From Mycteria americana (taxonomy: Eukaryota > Chordata > Aves > Ciconiiformes > Ciconiidae): a stretch of DNA of 64,000 bases. The notes below the pieces were generated by a model. That model ran no database searches. It had not been told where the DNA came from and saw nothing but the letters and a program-made list of their open reading frames with translations. This document shows, piece after piece, positions 22,901 through 34,673 of this stretch (the first letter of the stretch is position 1; every line of letters starts with the position of its first letter). Location of the stretch: positions 4,094,501 to 4,158,500 of the forward strand of contig NC_134367.1 of assembly GCF_035582795.1 (NCBI RefSeq), in the 5' to 3' direction. The position numbers and the translations under genes are program-made.

Positions 22901-24043
22901 GAGGACCTTTCCCACAACACGCTTCTGAACAGGTTGCATCATCTCCCCATGGGCTGTTCCAGTGAGCAGTCTTGTTTTCTGGGTCTGTAGTCGCAGCTGG
23001 CAGCATGATGTGTGGTGGTTGTTTCCTTGACCTCTGTGGCCAAGAGTAAATAAGGGCAGCTCTTCACAGGTGGTTAAAGCAGTGGGACTCCCGACTTGAG
23101 GGTACTGTGGAGGTTAAAAGTATACGTGAAAGAACAACTGGTGGATGGTTTCATGGGAAAAAAACCCACCTCAACCCCAAAAACCAAATACAGTGAGGGC
23201 TGTTAGATAAAAAGACATTACTTCTGCACCAGGGAGACCCCGAACCATGGGTTATTAGAACTCCCTTTGTGGGCTGGCCAACCCCGTGGCAAGGGACAGT
23301 GACACCTCAGCACCTTAGCCCAGAAGAGGGTCTCTGCTTGGGCACACTTCCTTGAGACTCATGCAGACAAGTATCTGAAAGGCCATGGAGTTTGCAGACC
23401 ATGAAGGGAAAACCCCAAAGACCATGGGGTTATCTGATGGAGGTGGCCGTTTCCTGGCAGTCACGCTGGCTGCTGGTCACACTGGGGTGTCCTCACTGGT
23501 TTGAGGTGGGCTGCAGCACACCGGCAGTGGGTGAGGATTGTGGGGCGGCAAGAACCACTGGTCCCAGCAGCGCTGCTTGTGGTTGAGGGATTGTGTCTGA
23601 GGCCATGTGGTCCATCTCCCGTCATGGGGTGCCCTCAAGAGGCTGCTTGGCTTAGTGCACTTCTCAAGGGAAATGGGCCCTGGCCCCATCCAGGTGCAGT
23701 CCACCACTGACGTTGCTCTTGAGGACACGGTGGCCCTTAAAGCTTCCTCTTCCACCCGGTGGTCCCATTTGTCTCCTCAACCTTGGGCGGGAACCATAAC
23801 TCCTCCTTCCTCCCTCCCCAGATCTACCAGAAGATCCCAAGCACGGACCCATCATCCAACAAGACGCAGCAGGTCATCACCTCCATCCGCGCCATGAGCT
23901 TGCCCAGCAGCCCCATGGCATCACGCCACCACTACTCCCCCATCTACCTGTCATGTGCCATGCTCCTGGCCGCCCTGAGCTGGCAGTACCTGAGCACCAT
24001 CTCCAAGGCCACCGAGGAGTACGTCCAGGCGGGCGAGAACTGA
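10024..24043 (+). CDS. FDFT1: FDFT1, squalene synthase (8 coding exons)
   Basis: ER-membrane enzyme joining two farnesyl diphosphates to squalene with NADPH, the first committed step of sterol synthesis. Exons: 10024-10125, 10817-10914, 17174-17357, 20153-20281, 20768-20959, 22001-22177, 22446-22598, 23822-24043. All introns are GT..AG; 1257 nt give 418 aa (human 417). Both Asp-rich Mg/diphosphate motifs are intact: DTIEDD (81-86) and DYLED (220-224). Other family blocks seen are [52 protein letters not shown] and [13 protein letters not shown]. Residues about 384-406 ([19 protein letters not shown]) form the C-terminal membrane anchor. Start choice: the ATG at 10024 aligns with the human N-terminus ([12 protein letters not shown] against MEFVKCLGHPE). 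An in-frame ATG at 10009 would add MSAAP. Intron 2 is the largest at 6.3 kb. Confidence 0.98.
10950..11610 (+). repeat. Minisatellite in FDFT1 intron 2, about 44-bp unit, about 14-15 copies
   Basis: Tandem array with the core 'ggaggtggtgggtgcaatgc', then a C-run, then 'aataccagggctcctc'. The motif 'gcaatgcc' recurs roughly every 44 bp from about 10968 to 11595. Copies differ by substitutions and by length of the C-run (4 to about 10). The array begins about 35 bp after the exon 2 donor. Long open frames across it on both strands exist only because the unit lacks stops. Confidence 0.95.
13619..13693 (+). repeat. Short imperfect tandem duplication in FDFT1 intron 2
   Basis: 'gccaacatcataactcctgg' and 'gccagcatcatacctcctct' are adjacent, diverged copies of a unit of about 38-40 bp. 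Each is followed by 'ggtgctggag' or 'ggtgatggag'. Confidence 0.6.
14171..14395 (-). mobile_element. CR1 LINE 3' end (antisense) in FDFT1 intron 2
   Basis: Reads antisense: 'catagaatcacggaatggtt', 'gggacctttaaaggtcatct', 'ggtccaacccccctgcagtg', 'gggatggggcatctaccacc', 'ctctgggcaacctgggccag', 'accaccctcagtgtaaaaaa'. About 225 bp of the CR1 3' end, moderately diverged from the other copies here. Confidence 0.95.
15645..16093 (+). mobile_element. CR1 LINE 3' region (sense), left part, split by a solo LTR
   Basis: Sense CR1: 'gagcgggtccagaggagggc', 'gaggacaggctgagagagtt', 'gttcagcctggagaagagaa', 'gataggacaaggggtaatgg', 'gcactggaagaggttgccca', 'gttggaactagatgatcttt'. The element stops at 'aaggtccc' (16086-16093), where an LTR is inserted, and resumes at 16653. 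This is the longest 5' extent of CR1 in the window apart from the copy at 43.75 kb. Confidence 0.95.
16094..16652 (+). mobile_element. Solo LTR, avian ERVL-like endogenous retrovirus fossil
   Basis: A 559-bp element starting TGTATTGGGTCTG and ending CCACCACA, that is TG..CA termini. It is flanked by the 5-bp duplication gtccc (16089-16093 and 16653-16657), which is CR1 sequence. An AATAAA motif around 16500 fits an LTR poly(A) signal. The opening block (about 'gagatggagttaattttcc') resembles ERVL-type LTRs widespread in birds. There is no internal region, so it is a solo LTR, as the family commonly forms by LTR-LTR recombination. It is younger than the CR1 it interrupts. Confidence 0.85.
16653..16690 (+). 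mobile_element. CR1 LINE terminal part resuming after the solo LTR
   Basis: Begins with the duplicated gtccc and continues 'ttccaacccaaaccattctg', then the octamer tail 'tgattctgtga'. It completes the CR1 begun at 15645. Confidence 0.9.
18935..19035 (+). mobile_element. Fragment of the same LTR family (3' part), FDFT1 intron 3
   Basis: 'gcttttgctttattaaattg', 'cctttatcttgacccacgag' and 'tttttgaccc' closely match the 3' part of the solo LTR at about 16543-16595, and weaker similarity continues to the 'cacctt' at about 19020. It is a broken fossil fragment. It abuts the segment duplicated at 19049-19260 and 20427-20654. Confidence 0.6.
19049..19260 (+). repeat. Intronic duplication, copy A (FDFT1 intron 3)
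   Basis: About 210 bp, highly similar to 20427-20654. Shared landmarks are 'ctggtcctgtgggtaac', 'cccaccagcacgtgttttgg', 'cacctgtgggtggttcattc', 'ggcatgggagagctgagatg' and 'gaacgtgcagaaaatgtact'. Copy A lacks about 16 bp present in copy B (near 19182). The two copies bracket FDFT1 exon 4. Confidence 0.92.
19388..19480 (-). mobile_element. MIR/CORE-SINE-like ancient fragment (antisense)
   Basis: 'ttattttacggacagactga', 'gacacagggcaagg' and 'gagagcctggatctg' follow the order of antisense MIR (ttattttacagatgaggaaa, ctgaggcacagagagg, cagagccgggattcg). Highly diverged; profile searching would settle it. Confidence 0.45.
20427..20654 (+). repeat. Intronic duplication, copy B (FDFT1 intron 4)
   Basis: Same orientation as 19049-19260, with only scattered substitutions over the alignable part. 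It begins about 145 bp after the exon 4 donor. It contains 'ttggtgggacatccttagtg', which is missing from copy A but also present (as 'ttggtgagacatccttagtg') just before copy A, suggesting a repeated unit larger than the shared block. Confidence 0.92.
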
Positions 24044-25540
24044 TGGGCAGCGGGTGGGCGGGGGGAGAGATGGTTGGCAGATGGGCAGAGGTGGCAGGAG
24101 GCTCCTTGTCCCCTGCTGGTGGGGATGGCCAGGCAGTGGGGTGCCACAGGGCCTGGGACGGTGACGAGGACGGGATGCCAGTGAGCTCCAGCCCCAGGGC
24201 AACGATGCGGTGTTGCCGGACTCCGCTCCTCACTGCCCTTGCCATCTGCTTGGATGGTTACAAATGCTAATCGGAGTCTTACTGTTTGGGGTTGATTTTT
24301 TTTTTCCCTTCTTTCCTGTTGGATGGTTTACCTGAATTTTTTTTGTTTTGGTTAGGATGGTTTTAAATAGAAACTCCAGTTGCCTCTTTTCTTGATTTGA
24401 GACACTTTTCCAGCTCAGAGCTGAGCAAAACCTTCTGGGTTTTGCTTCCCTTTCTTCACCAGCCTCTTCCCCATCGCCTGTGGTGCCTGCTCCGCACTGG
24501 AAGGATGATGCTTCAGCTGGGAGAGGAACACACTTCCTTATCCAGGGAAAAAGCTCTGGCCCCCTTTTGGCCCTCAGCCCAGGCTGATTAACATCCTGCA
24601 GCCTGGAAACAGGCAGAGGCAATCTTCACATTTCTGTTGTTGGGCTGAAGGAGGCTACTAGGCTTGAAACAAGCCCTTTTAAAGTTAAATACATAGAAGG
24701 TGGGATGCTCTGTCCACTTTAATGTGCCCCCAGCTGAAAGTCATCTATTGCAGCTCCCTGCCCTCTAGCAGATGGCACCCTGCACTTGCAAAGCTTCATA
24801 TTTTAGCAGCTGGGGAGGTGGTGAAACAGAGGAGCTGCTTGCATGGCCCTGAGCCTGACTCCACTGCAGGGTCTGGGCTCTGACCCCCTTCTTCAGCCCA
24901 AGAGGATGGGTGGCCACGGCAGAGCAGCACTGGGTGCCTCTGCAAGGCAGGAGAGTGAGGGTTTGCACCGTGCTGTCCCTCATGGGATGCTTTTCTGGGG
25001 GCCTTGGTGCATTGGCCACCCTGAAAGGCAGTGGTGATCCCTGCCATGGGCTGGCAAGGCTTGAGCCACCGAGGGGGTGGCCAGGGCAGGTTTCCCTGGC
25101 CCACTTGGCTCTAGCTTGGGATGATGCTTTGGATTAGACTGACCTGCAAACTGGAAGAGGCTTCCACTGCTGTTTTGAAACACGTCAGGCTGGACTTACT
25201 CCAAGAGGAAACAACGCTTTAAAGGCAAGTCCTGTTTTCCTGGGGTGGATTTTTGTTTTCAGGGTCCCTACCCACCCCCCCCTCAAATGCTGCTTTGCCT
25301 TTGTGAAGGGAAGGACAGCCCCTGTCCTGGTACAGGACAGAGCTGGCTACCCGGTGCAGTTCGGTGGCCTTTGCAAGGCCAGGCCCCTGCGGCCAGACTG
25401 TTACTCAGAAGGAGAACCCCTACTCCACAAGTACAGATGTAGATAGTTTTAAGCTGTTGTTCAAAAGAAACTTGCGGTAGCTCTCTTTGTGCAGCTTCCT
25501 GTCTTGTTGAAATTAAAGTTTTCTTTGGGAAAACAAAGTG
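24044..25540 (+). other. FDFT1 3' UTR
   Basis: No reading frame of interest. It runs from the FDFT1 stop to a plausible cleavage region after ATTAAA at 25512-25517, about 1.5 kb. T-rich patches (24296-24310, 24338-24345) are present. The extent is inferred from the poly(A) hexamer only. Confidence 0.5.
25512..25517 (+). terminator. Candidate FDFT1 polyadenylation signal
   Basis: ATTAAA in 'gttgaaattaaagttttctt', followed within 40 bp by GT/T-rich sequence ('gtgtttgataattttttttt'). This is a good match to a vertebrate cleavage site. Confidence 0.6.
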
Positions 25541-26129
25541 TTTGATAATTTTTTTTTTTAGCTGTCATTTCTTTTATGCTGGTAATTCCCTGCCCTGCCA
25601 CAAGTTACAAGCCCTCAGCTCAGATGAAATGCAGATGCCTCCTTGCTGCCACGCAGCATCACAAGCCTTGTGTGCCAGACCCGAAGGAAGAATTTTAAAC
25701 AGGTGAAAGACAGCTACAGGACAGTAAATTAACTTTTACTGGACCTTGCACTGCAGGCAGCAGGAGTGGTGGCACAGCCCTGGGCTGCAGGCACGCTCTA
25801 CAGTGCTCTGGGCGCATCCTCCTCCCCATGCACCCTTTGTGCCAGCGTTCAGAGACGTGGGAGCAGTCCTGGCTGCACGCTGGCCCACGTTGAAGCACCT
25901 TCCCTCTCCCCAGGAGCAGGCAAGGCCCAGGGACTCTTCAGGAGTCAACACAAGTCCCACTGTCACCGGTAGGACCAGAGGACAGGGCTGGGACTGACCA
26001 CACTTGCACGAAGACAGAAGGGTTTCACCTGGCTTCCGCAATGCATGGAGCAACAGGAGAGTAGTTTGAGGTGGTGTGAAGTCAAGCAGAAGCAACCAAG
26101 GGCCAGGAGACAAGATACTGGAGAAATCA

Positions 26130-26135
26130 TTTATT
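26130..26135 (-). terminator. Candidate CTSB polyadenylation signal
   Basis: AATAAA on the minus strand (TTTATT on plus), about 1.27 kb beyond the CTSB stop. With it, the CTSB 3' UTR would end near 26.11 kb, about 0.6 kb from the FDFT1 poly(A) signal in the convergent orientation. Confidence 0.5.
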
Positions 26136-27406
26136 GGCACAGTTGTTCCATTCATCTACACCACAGCTCTGTCTCACTGGTGTCTGAGTAAGGAGAGGTA
26201 AGGGGCTATTTTACAGTGCAAGGGAGAGCCTGCTTCACGCATTTCAGGCCTGTAGCCTCAGCTCAGCAATATACTGTCTGCTTTACAATTAAAAAAAAAA
26301 AAAAAAAAGCTCTTTTGCTATATTAGTGTTGGCAAATCACATGATTCCTCCTATACAGCTATCACACCACCCCCCAGTAATAAAAATAAGGTTTTTTTCT
26401 TCTTCCTTAACACCTGTGGTCAAAAAAAAAAAAAAAAAGCTCCAATTCTGTGCAAGTTAGCAAGATACCTCCAAGCACTTGCATGAGCTCCCTGCAGCGC
26501 AGACCTGGGGAACATCCCTCATCCCTGCTCAGCGTTCAGCACCTGCAGTCCCAAAGCACCACACCAATCCTGGATGCGGCACCCTTGCCAAGGCATGACC
26601 CGCTGCACACACCAAGCTGCCCAGCTACGGCTGAAAAGCGGTTTGCTCTTTCCACCGTGCTCCTAGATGCTTGCAGGACATTTGATCAACGGCTCACGGA
26701 GCTCCAGCCAGGCCCTTCCCTAGGATCAATAACCCCAGACTACAGCAGAAAAAAACCCAAATAAACAGGTGAGGAACAAGTGGTTTAAAAAAAAAAAACA
26801 ACAGCTGAAAGGATGGAGCAGAGCAAAGATGCACAAAGGACTTGTGGCAGGCAGGAGGGGCCTTAATACAGCTCAGGCCAGAGCCAGCCCCACATCAAGT
26901 TCGTCAGTATTTCATCATTAATAGGTCTAAGTTTAGTCAATTCAAGGCACATGCTAACATACCCTGCTTGTTTCAGGTGCTAACAGTCAGACCAACCCAG
27001 CCAGGGGTGCACAAATCGCCCCTGGCTTCCCAGCAGGGTCCATCTCCACTGCCCCACCAAGTCCCTAGTCCCAGCATAAAGCTACTGCTTCCTACCCTCC
27101 CAGTAACAGACTGGGCTGAAGGGGTCCAGGCTAACCAACTACCACGGGGCAACAGGCCAGCGAGCCCTCGAGCAGTCCTTTGAGCAGGGAACGTCCCATA
27201 GCTGCGACCCACCAGGAGCAGAGGATTTGCAGAGAGCAGTTCCACCTCCAGCTCCACCGTACAATTAAAAAAAAAAAAAAAAAAAAGATAAAAAGCTTTA
27301 ATAAAGTAACCTCAACTATAGTCTCTTGTGGGGGGGCTCTGCACCCAACCCGCTATCTGTTAAAAGCATGGGGGACTCAGGATTATTTGTGGTTTGACCA
27401 AGAAGG
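26136..27406 (-). other. CTSB 3' UTR with several oligo-A/T tracts
   Basis: Inferred 3' UTR of cathepsin B. On the plus strand it contains A-runs at about 26289-26308, 26421-26438, 26787-26798 and 27264-27284, so the transcript would carry U-runs. No open frame here resembles a known protein. Confidence 0.5.
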
Positions 27407-30400
27407 TTACACCCTCTTCCAGTACTGCTCCGTCCTGGGAATGCCAGCCACGATCTCGGACTCAATGCCGCAGTGGTCCTCTCCTCGGAGGATTTTGAAG
27501 AAGCCTAGAAGCACACCAAGAGAAAAAGTCAACCTCCCTACCTCACCAAGGAGAACGGGGAGAGGGTTCCCCCCAGCAGCCCCCCACCCGCAGGAGGCAT
27601 CCAGGGGCAGCCTCACCATTGTCCCCCCAGTCGGTGTTCCAGGAGTTGGCAGCCAGCCAGTACGGAGTGCCGTTGTCCACCCCCCAGCCCAGGATCCGGA
27701 TCGCGTGGCCTCCAACCTGCTCGCCGGTCACGTGCTGGTAGACCCCTGCAAGGCAACAAGCCAACACATCAATGGGCACCACATCTCCCCCCGCTTCAAA
27801 CCACTGCCAGCTTGTGAGACGTTCGATACCAAAGCCCAGAGACCAGCTGAGAAGGTTTTTTGGTTAAATGGAAACCTGAAGCTTAATGGGAAGTCTGGAG
27901 GAAGGACTGATGCTAAGCATCAGCTCAGCACGCAGGACACCCAGACACTCGGCAAGGGGCCCAAAGGCAGCACATCCCAAGCAGTTCAGTACAGGGAACT
28001 GGGGCCACAGGAGAGCCATCTGCCAGGGTTTTACCTAAAATCCTAGCTGTTGCTCTCAGCTGCAATTCTGGGGGGTCCCCACTGGGGCTTCCTCCCTGGG
28101 CCAGTCCCAAGCATCTACTCCCCTTGCTATAAACCAGTGGATACAGGAGATGGTATCTGCCCATGTTCTTGCAACACCAAATACTCAAGTATGAACTTGA
28201 GATCTCCTTTCAGACTTGAGTAGAGGGACAAGAGCCACCAAAGACAGGCCCTATGGATGAAGCAGGGAACAGGGCTCCTCCCTACAGCCTTGGTGCTGAT
28301 GCTCACCAGACTTGTACATCAGGAAGTCCTCATAGACAATAAAGGCTCCTTCCACTGGTCCGTTCTTGTAGATCTCAGCCATGATTTCCTTCTCGCTGCG
28401 AGGGACACCGTAGGATGTGATGCCTATGGAGATAAAAGGTCCCACCATTAGTACGGCATTGTCAGGCCACACAGGTCTTGGGATGGCTCGACAAAGACTG
28501 CTCAGCATGCCCCTGCAAGAGGCCTTCTCCACTTAAAGGTTAAATTCAAACCCAGCTGCTCCAGAGACACTGACAGAGCCAGGCAAGGAATGCTGGCTTC
28601 AACCGTCCCTATTCCAGAGGGAATGATTTAACCTGAGTCCTACTCAGTACCTGAAGACCTATTCCAGACAGCTTCAGGGGGAAGGGAATTTTTCCCCTTG
28701 TAGATTCTCATTTCCAAACCAAACCAAATTACTCAAGGCCAAGACAAATCTCCAAGAAGCAGCCAGACTCTCCTACAGGTATAGTGCTGGCCACCACCAA
28801 GGACACCAGTCTCCCCCAGAGCTCAGCACCATGCTCTTCAACCCAGGCAGGTGCACCATGAGGACTCAAATCAGTTCCTCTGTCTCAGCTGAGTCTCAAC
28901 AAATACAAATTGTGCATCTGCCAGGCTTACGTTTGCTCCAAGACCACCCATCCCGAGGGCACAGAAAATAGTCGCCATAAAACAGCTTAGGAAGAAGTCC
29001 AACCCCACCAAGCTACCACTAGGAACAGCTCTGGAGCTGCTGTGCATCAAGCAGTGTCGGAGGCCACCTCCCTTACCGTAATGCTTGTCCTCCTTGTACG
29101 AGGGCGAGTAGCCGGGTTCGCAGTGACGGCTGCACCTGGGGGTTTCCCCCCCCTCCCCGGTGCACGGCGGCCGGGAGCCATTGACGTGGTGCTCACAGGG
29201 TGGGATGGAGTAGGGACGGCAGCCTGCCAAGGACAGAGGCGGCATGAACTGGCTGTCCCCAAGCACCCCTGTCCAACAGCCATGCTGGAGAAGGCATCAG
29301 ATGCCCAAAGAAAGGGTACGACCTTCCTGACCCAGAGACCCCACACAGATCAGTGGGGTGCGAGCAAGAGTAGGTCTTCCACTGCCACGTGAGCAATCGC
29401 TGCATCAGCAATGGGTTTCCCTCTGGACCCGCTTCCCACCACCTCCCTCTTGACAAGGTGATGGAAAAGATGAAAACATGAACCAACTCATGGCCGTGCT
29501 AGGAGGTTTCCAGGCTAGAAGTTGCTTTTTGAGGGGGAAACACGTCAGGAAGACTCCTGCCCTCACCCAAAGTGTATTGAACTGGTCCCAAACCAGCAAC
29601 AACAAAAAATTCACAGCCTCGTTCATTCCTGCTATGGAAGCAGGAGCCTTGTGGATTTTTTAGGTCTTGCTACTGTGCTCCCTTCCTGGATAGGTCTCCT
29701 GCCACTAGGTGCTGCTAGGGACCCTTGTCCCAAAGGGGCGACCAGGAGCGATGGGGACAGGAGCGGCTAGCTGGGATAGCAGAGGTGTTTGAGCCCAGAC
29801 TTGAAGGAGGGAGCAGCCACAAGGATGCAGGCCAGAAGAAAAGCACCCTGAAGGACATGAACCTGTAACCAAGCAGAGATGTTCCTCTTTGCTTTCACAA
29901 GGGTATCTGCCAGGACTTACCCACATGGGAATCGTAGAGACCCCCGGACACAAGGCCCCTCTCCGTCCAGTACCTCCACGCACCAGAGGGGTAACCACCG
30001 TTGCACCTGGAGAAAGAGGCAGCAGCTCCAGCTCCAGCCCGCTCAGAGCCATCCCCTTTTAGGGGAGGCAGGGGAAATGGAGCCAGCTTTGGATGGCTGA
30101 AGGGAAGCTTTCAGCACGTTGATCCTTTTTAAGTCTGTCCCTGCCTTCCCCAGGACTTCTGGGCCTCGAGACATTGAAGCCGTGGGGCAAGAAGGAGCTA
30201 AGAGCACCCATGCCTCCAAATCCCAAAGCAGTGGTGCCTCCTTGTCTTGGAGCCTCCTAACCAGGTCCCTGGTCAGCCTCTGCTGCCAGGAGCAGCAGAA
30301 GCCACACAACTTGGAGCCCCAACTCCCCACCCTGCTCTCAACAACCACAAAAGCCACAGGCAAAAGGCTTGTGCCTGAAATCCAAGGATTTGGGGCTATT

Positions 30401-32382
30401 AAAAGATCCATTCTTTGGCTTAGGCAGCTGCCAACTATGTACGGGAAAGCATTGCTATGTGCTTGCCCTCCCTACACCATCCATCATCATCTAGCTACTG
30501 CTGGGGGCAGGATGTGGCCCAGAGGGACTTTCAGTTCATGCAGTCACCTTTATGTTCCCACCGAACTCCAGCATCTACAGCACAAACCACTGGTGGGGCT
30601 TCCTGCTCATTAGGGAGACTAGGAAGACAGGACTGAAACGATCAGCATCTTTGGGTTGCGTCCCCGCTCCTCCCACCCACCTTTTAAGAGCAGAAGTACC
30701 AACAGCAACTCACCCCATGCCGCACTCAAAGCCGCAGCACGACAGCAAGTCCTCCGCAGAGACCTCCACGCTCACCTTGGCGTTCGTGTGAACACAGATT
30801 CTGTCCGAAATAGCTTCTACGGCACCAAAAGCCTGCGGGCAGCCCCAAAAACCCATGGGAAGACCATTAGAGCTGGCCGGGGAGAGAAACCAGGCAACCT
30901 TCTGGAACGAGTGCAGCAAGCATGAGCCTGGCTGGGAGAAGCCCACCAAGAAGCTCAGACACCGCAGGATCCACTGTGTCCCCCCATTTATGCAGTTCAG
31001 TAGCAAACTCAACAGCATGGTTTTTGTCCAGCAAACTCTGTATCAACATGACCTTAAACCGCCCATGCTCTTACCCAGCAAGAGCCACAAGAGCCCTGGT
31101 CTCTTATCTCATTGATGGTTGGACAGTTAGGCCACTGCGTCCGTGAGTCAAAGCTATCAGGCAGCTCCATGTCTGCAGCAAAATCTACCCTGCAAGTGAG
31201 AAGAGGGAAGTCCTGTTATAGAAACACCAGTGTAACAGGACTGGGTGCACAGGACTTTCCAACCTCCTCTGAAGGTGACCTGGAGGACGAGCGCTCTTGT
31301 TGTTTGCTTACTGAAGGAGAATAAATACTTCTAAAGTCCTCAGACCAGGTCAGCAGCTCCTCCAATCTTTTAAGTTTCAAGGAGTACAAATTACACGATT
31401 GGTCAAGTATCTGGCAGGACAGAGGATGGATGTTCCCCCCACACATGCTTCTGTGCTTAATTCCATGCAAGATGTCCACCAAGCTACACCCAGGGGAACC
31501 CCGCTCACAGTCTGCCAGGAGAGACCCTCACCCACTCCAGACACACCAGGACCATCCACACAAGCTTTTACAGGGCTCTCATCTTCTTCTCCCAGCACTC
31601 ACCTCTCGGGGAGCTTGGGTCCACCCAGGAAGGTGCCACAGAGCTTCTTTACATAGCTCATGTCAGTGTTGTGGAAGTTATGCCCTGCCTGGAAAGAGAC
31701 ACAGAGAAATGGGACATGACTCTCCATACCCATCAAATGCATCGCTGGGACCAGCCTGGTGCTCCAGATCTCCCACAAACCCAACCGGTGTCTGACACTT
31801 GCTATAAAACCCAGGGACCAAGAGCCAAGCTACCTATAGACACAGAACACAGCCCCTTCCAGGATCAGTGCACCGTGACCAGTAAGCTAAGGTCCAGCTC
31901 TAGGCTTTGGCCACAGCAGCCTGGCCGAGGTGGGTTTGGCCAGGTCACCGATACAGCTTGACACTTGCTGCTTGTTTCCAGCCTCCCACAGAGTCTCCTC
32001 TCAGCATTGCTCCTAGTCTATGAATTCATCGGTGCTCTGCTCCAAAGAGGAGAAGCTGCACAGTTACTGTCACTGCAGGAATCCCTGATGGCATCAACTC
32101 ACTGGAGAAGTCAACTGGGACCAAGGCTGGTTTGATGCAACCACCGTGGTGAGACTCCCAAAGCTCAGCTACTGAGTCCCACAGAGAGACTGTTGATCAG
32201 TGCATCAAAAAAAAGGAAAAAAGAAACCAAACCCCAAAAAGCAACACAGTACTCACCTTCCAGGTGGTGTTGAGCTTGTTTACATGGTTGACCAAGTCAT
32301 TGGAGAGGGGAGGGTAGTACGGAATGCTGCGAGCATTGGCAAAGGCCACCAGGACACACAGGATGGACACGGACGGCCACAT
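27407..32382 (-). CDS. CTSB: CTSB, cathepsin B precursor (9 coding exons)
   Basis: Lysosomal papain-family (C1A) cysteine protease with endopeptidase and dipeptidyl carboxypeptidase activity. Coding exons, 5' to 3' on the minus strand: 32382-32257, 31688-31603, 31189-31075, 30832-30714, 30006-29921, 29223-29077, 28423-28307, 27745-27617, 27504-27407. All introns are GT..AG; 1023 nt give 340 aa (human 339). Residues 1-17 are a signal peptide, followed by the propeptide; the mature enzyme starts about L80 (LPDSFDSR). The catalytic triad is intact: C108 in QGSCGSCW, H279 in [12 protein letters not shown]299 in NSWNTDWG. The occluding loop with H189/H190 (PPCEHHVNG) explains the exopeptidase activity. 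N-glycosylation sequons are at N38 and N192. GEGGETP carries one residue more than human. The ATG at 32382 lies 26 bp inside an exon opening after an AG at 32410-32409, so a noncoding first exon lies upstream. Confidence 0.98.
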
Positions 32383-34673
32383 CTTGGCTACAGAACGGGA
32401 CACTCCACCTGCAGACAGATTTGGGCATCACTGGAAACCTTCCCAAGGCAGGCTCGGACCGTGAGCAAGGGCTTGGCAGAAGGACTGCTGCAGCAACACG
32501 TGGGAGGATAAAACACGTGGCTGCACGAAGTCCCTTCTGATCCCGATTTACCCCAAAGGTCAGGAGAGATGCAGGAGCGGACTAAAACCCCCTCCTGCAG
32601 CTCAGAAGAAATCAGACAAGGCAACCCTGTTCGGCTGACCGCTGCAGGATTAGTAGCAGCAGGAAAGTCTCTTTTGAAGCAGATCCAAAGGATTGAATTT
32701 GGAGGGTATTAAAAGCTGTGTTTACTTCCACAAGACTGAAGAAGGAGGACTAGGAGAAGGAACAGGTAACTCCCCCCACCACGGCAAACCGCAGGCAGGG
32801 CTGCAGCCCCAAGGACTTGCTAGCCCCTGCCCTAGTGCAGTGCTCTTCCCTTTGAAGATATCACTCCAAATCACATTTTTGGACTTTACGGCCTCATTTT
32901 GGCCAGCCCATTGCCTTGGGGACCCTGACTGGGGTCAGAGCCCCGAGGCAGGGACCCCCTGCCCATGCAGAGGGGGTCTGTGCACACCAGAGCTGCCTGT
33001 GGCTGCTGCCCATGCTGCTCTCCCACCGGGGCTTTTCAGGAGGGAGGCTGCAAAGCCACATCCCTCAGGGCAGGGCACCAGGAAGGTCCCAATTTGGGGA
33101 ACAGAGATGCAGGGGAAATCCAGGAGCATGGCAAGAGTGGGCTGGAGCCTGCCGTGGGAGAACACAAGCATCGCCCTGCCCAAAGATGCGCCAGGGCTCG
33201 GTGGTTTCTCTGTTCCCCTGCCTCCTTTAACCAAATTCACATTAAATTGCCCAACTGCAATTTAACCCCCAATGCCAGCAGCCACCGCTTGCTCCGCATC
33301 CCCACGCCTGACTCGGACATGCAGATGGGCCATGAGCTGCTCACCCTCTGCAAACACACCAGGGCACCCTCCTCCTCCTCCAAAATCTCCCAGCTCCCCT
33401 TCCACCAACCCCACATCCACCCCGACGAGCTCTGATGCCGGTGAGTGACCCAAGACCTCGGATACTCCACAGCAGCCTGAACAGCAGAGATATTTAGGCT
33501 CTAATTCCTACTCATCTCGGCGAGCTGAACGCGTAATCACCTTTGCAAGCCTAGGCTTAAACCCTTCTGGGCAAATACACCCGAGCAGCTCTTGCCAGCC
33601 GCTCTCCGGCCCCACGGCAGCAAAGCTTGCTGAGCAGAGGCAGGGGATGGGGACACACACACGCATTTCCATGCAGGCTGCCTCCACCCACTCACAGCCA
33701 AGTTTAGCCTTTCCGCAGAAGAAAACCCAGCAGGAGTGTCCTACTTTCTGCCAGCAACAAGCCCAGGCGGCTGCAGCTAACTGTATAAAGGGGCTTTTTT
33801 TTAATTTCCCCCTCCTCCTTCCACCATTTATTTATTTTTCTTCCCGCTCTTCGTGCTTTCAGCAGGATGCTCAGCCCAAAAGCTAGTTGAGTTTCAGCAG
33901 CGCATGGGTCCTCCTACCCTTAAATCTCACCTCTTTGAAGGGGTTTCATGTGTATTTGCTTGCTCAGAGGTTTCTCCCAGACAAGGGACTCGCTGGCACT
34001 GCTGCTGTCCCCGCCGTGCTGCCCGGCTTACACGGCAGGAAGGAGGTTACACCCACAGAAACAAATATACATTTCTAAGGCTAGTGTGCTTTTTGCCTGT
34101 GTCCCTTCAACATGGGCATAGGAAGCCTATAGGTGACCGGCCTCAGCTGAAGCACCTTTTCTAATGAAAAAACTTAAAAAAAAAAAAAAAAAAAAACAAC
34201 AACAAAAAACCCCACACCACAAAAAAACCCAAACCCTCTGTACTTCCTGCAGTCAACTTTATATTTTCTGTAGCACGGAACGGAGGCAGTTTTGAGGCCA
34301 GAAGCCGCCTGATATACTTTTGGTTTTGGCAGGATGCTTGCAAATATGCTGACACGCTGAAACCCGCCCTGCAAAGCCTCCCGCATCGATACGGCTGCTT
34401 GCACCGAGCTCTGGATGGACGGACACGGGAGATCTCACATCCTCGGGTTACCAGACCACACAGGCTGCAGATTACAAGCTCCAGGCAACCAGAGACCAAA
34501 CTGGAAAACGATTCCCCTCTGACAGGCGCTCGCCTTTTAAGCTCTGCTGCATTGCATCCGCCCCGCGACACGGCCGACAGCCAGCAAACCCAGCAGAAGC
34601 GGGGAGACATCGCCCAGTGCAACCCAAATAGTTGGGAGCCAGTCGGTCCTTTCAGCAAACCAGCCTCTTGCCA

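Noticed and set aside
34161-34658. 165-codon minus-strand frame ending in a Phe-rich tail
   Set aside because: The tail is the translation of a poly-A/T tract; the rest has no recognisable similarity or splice support.
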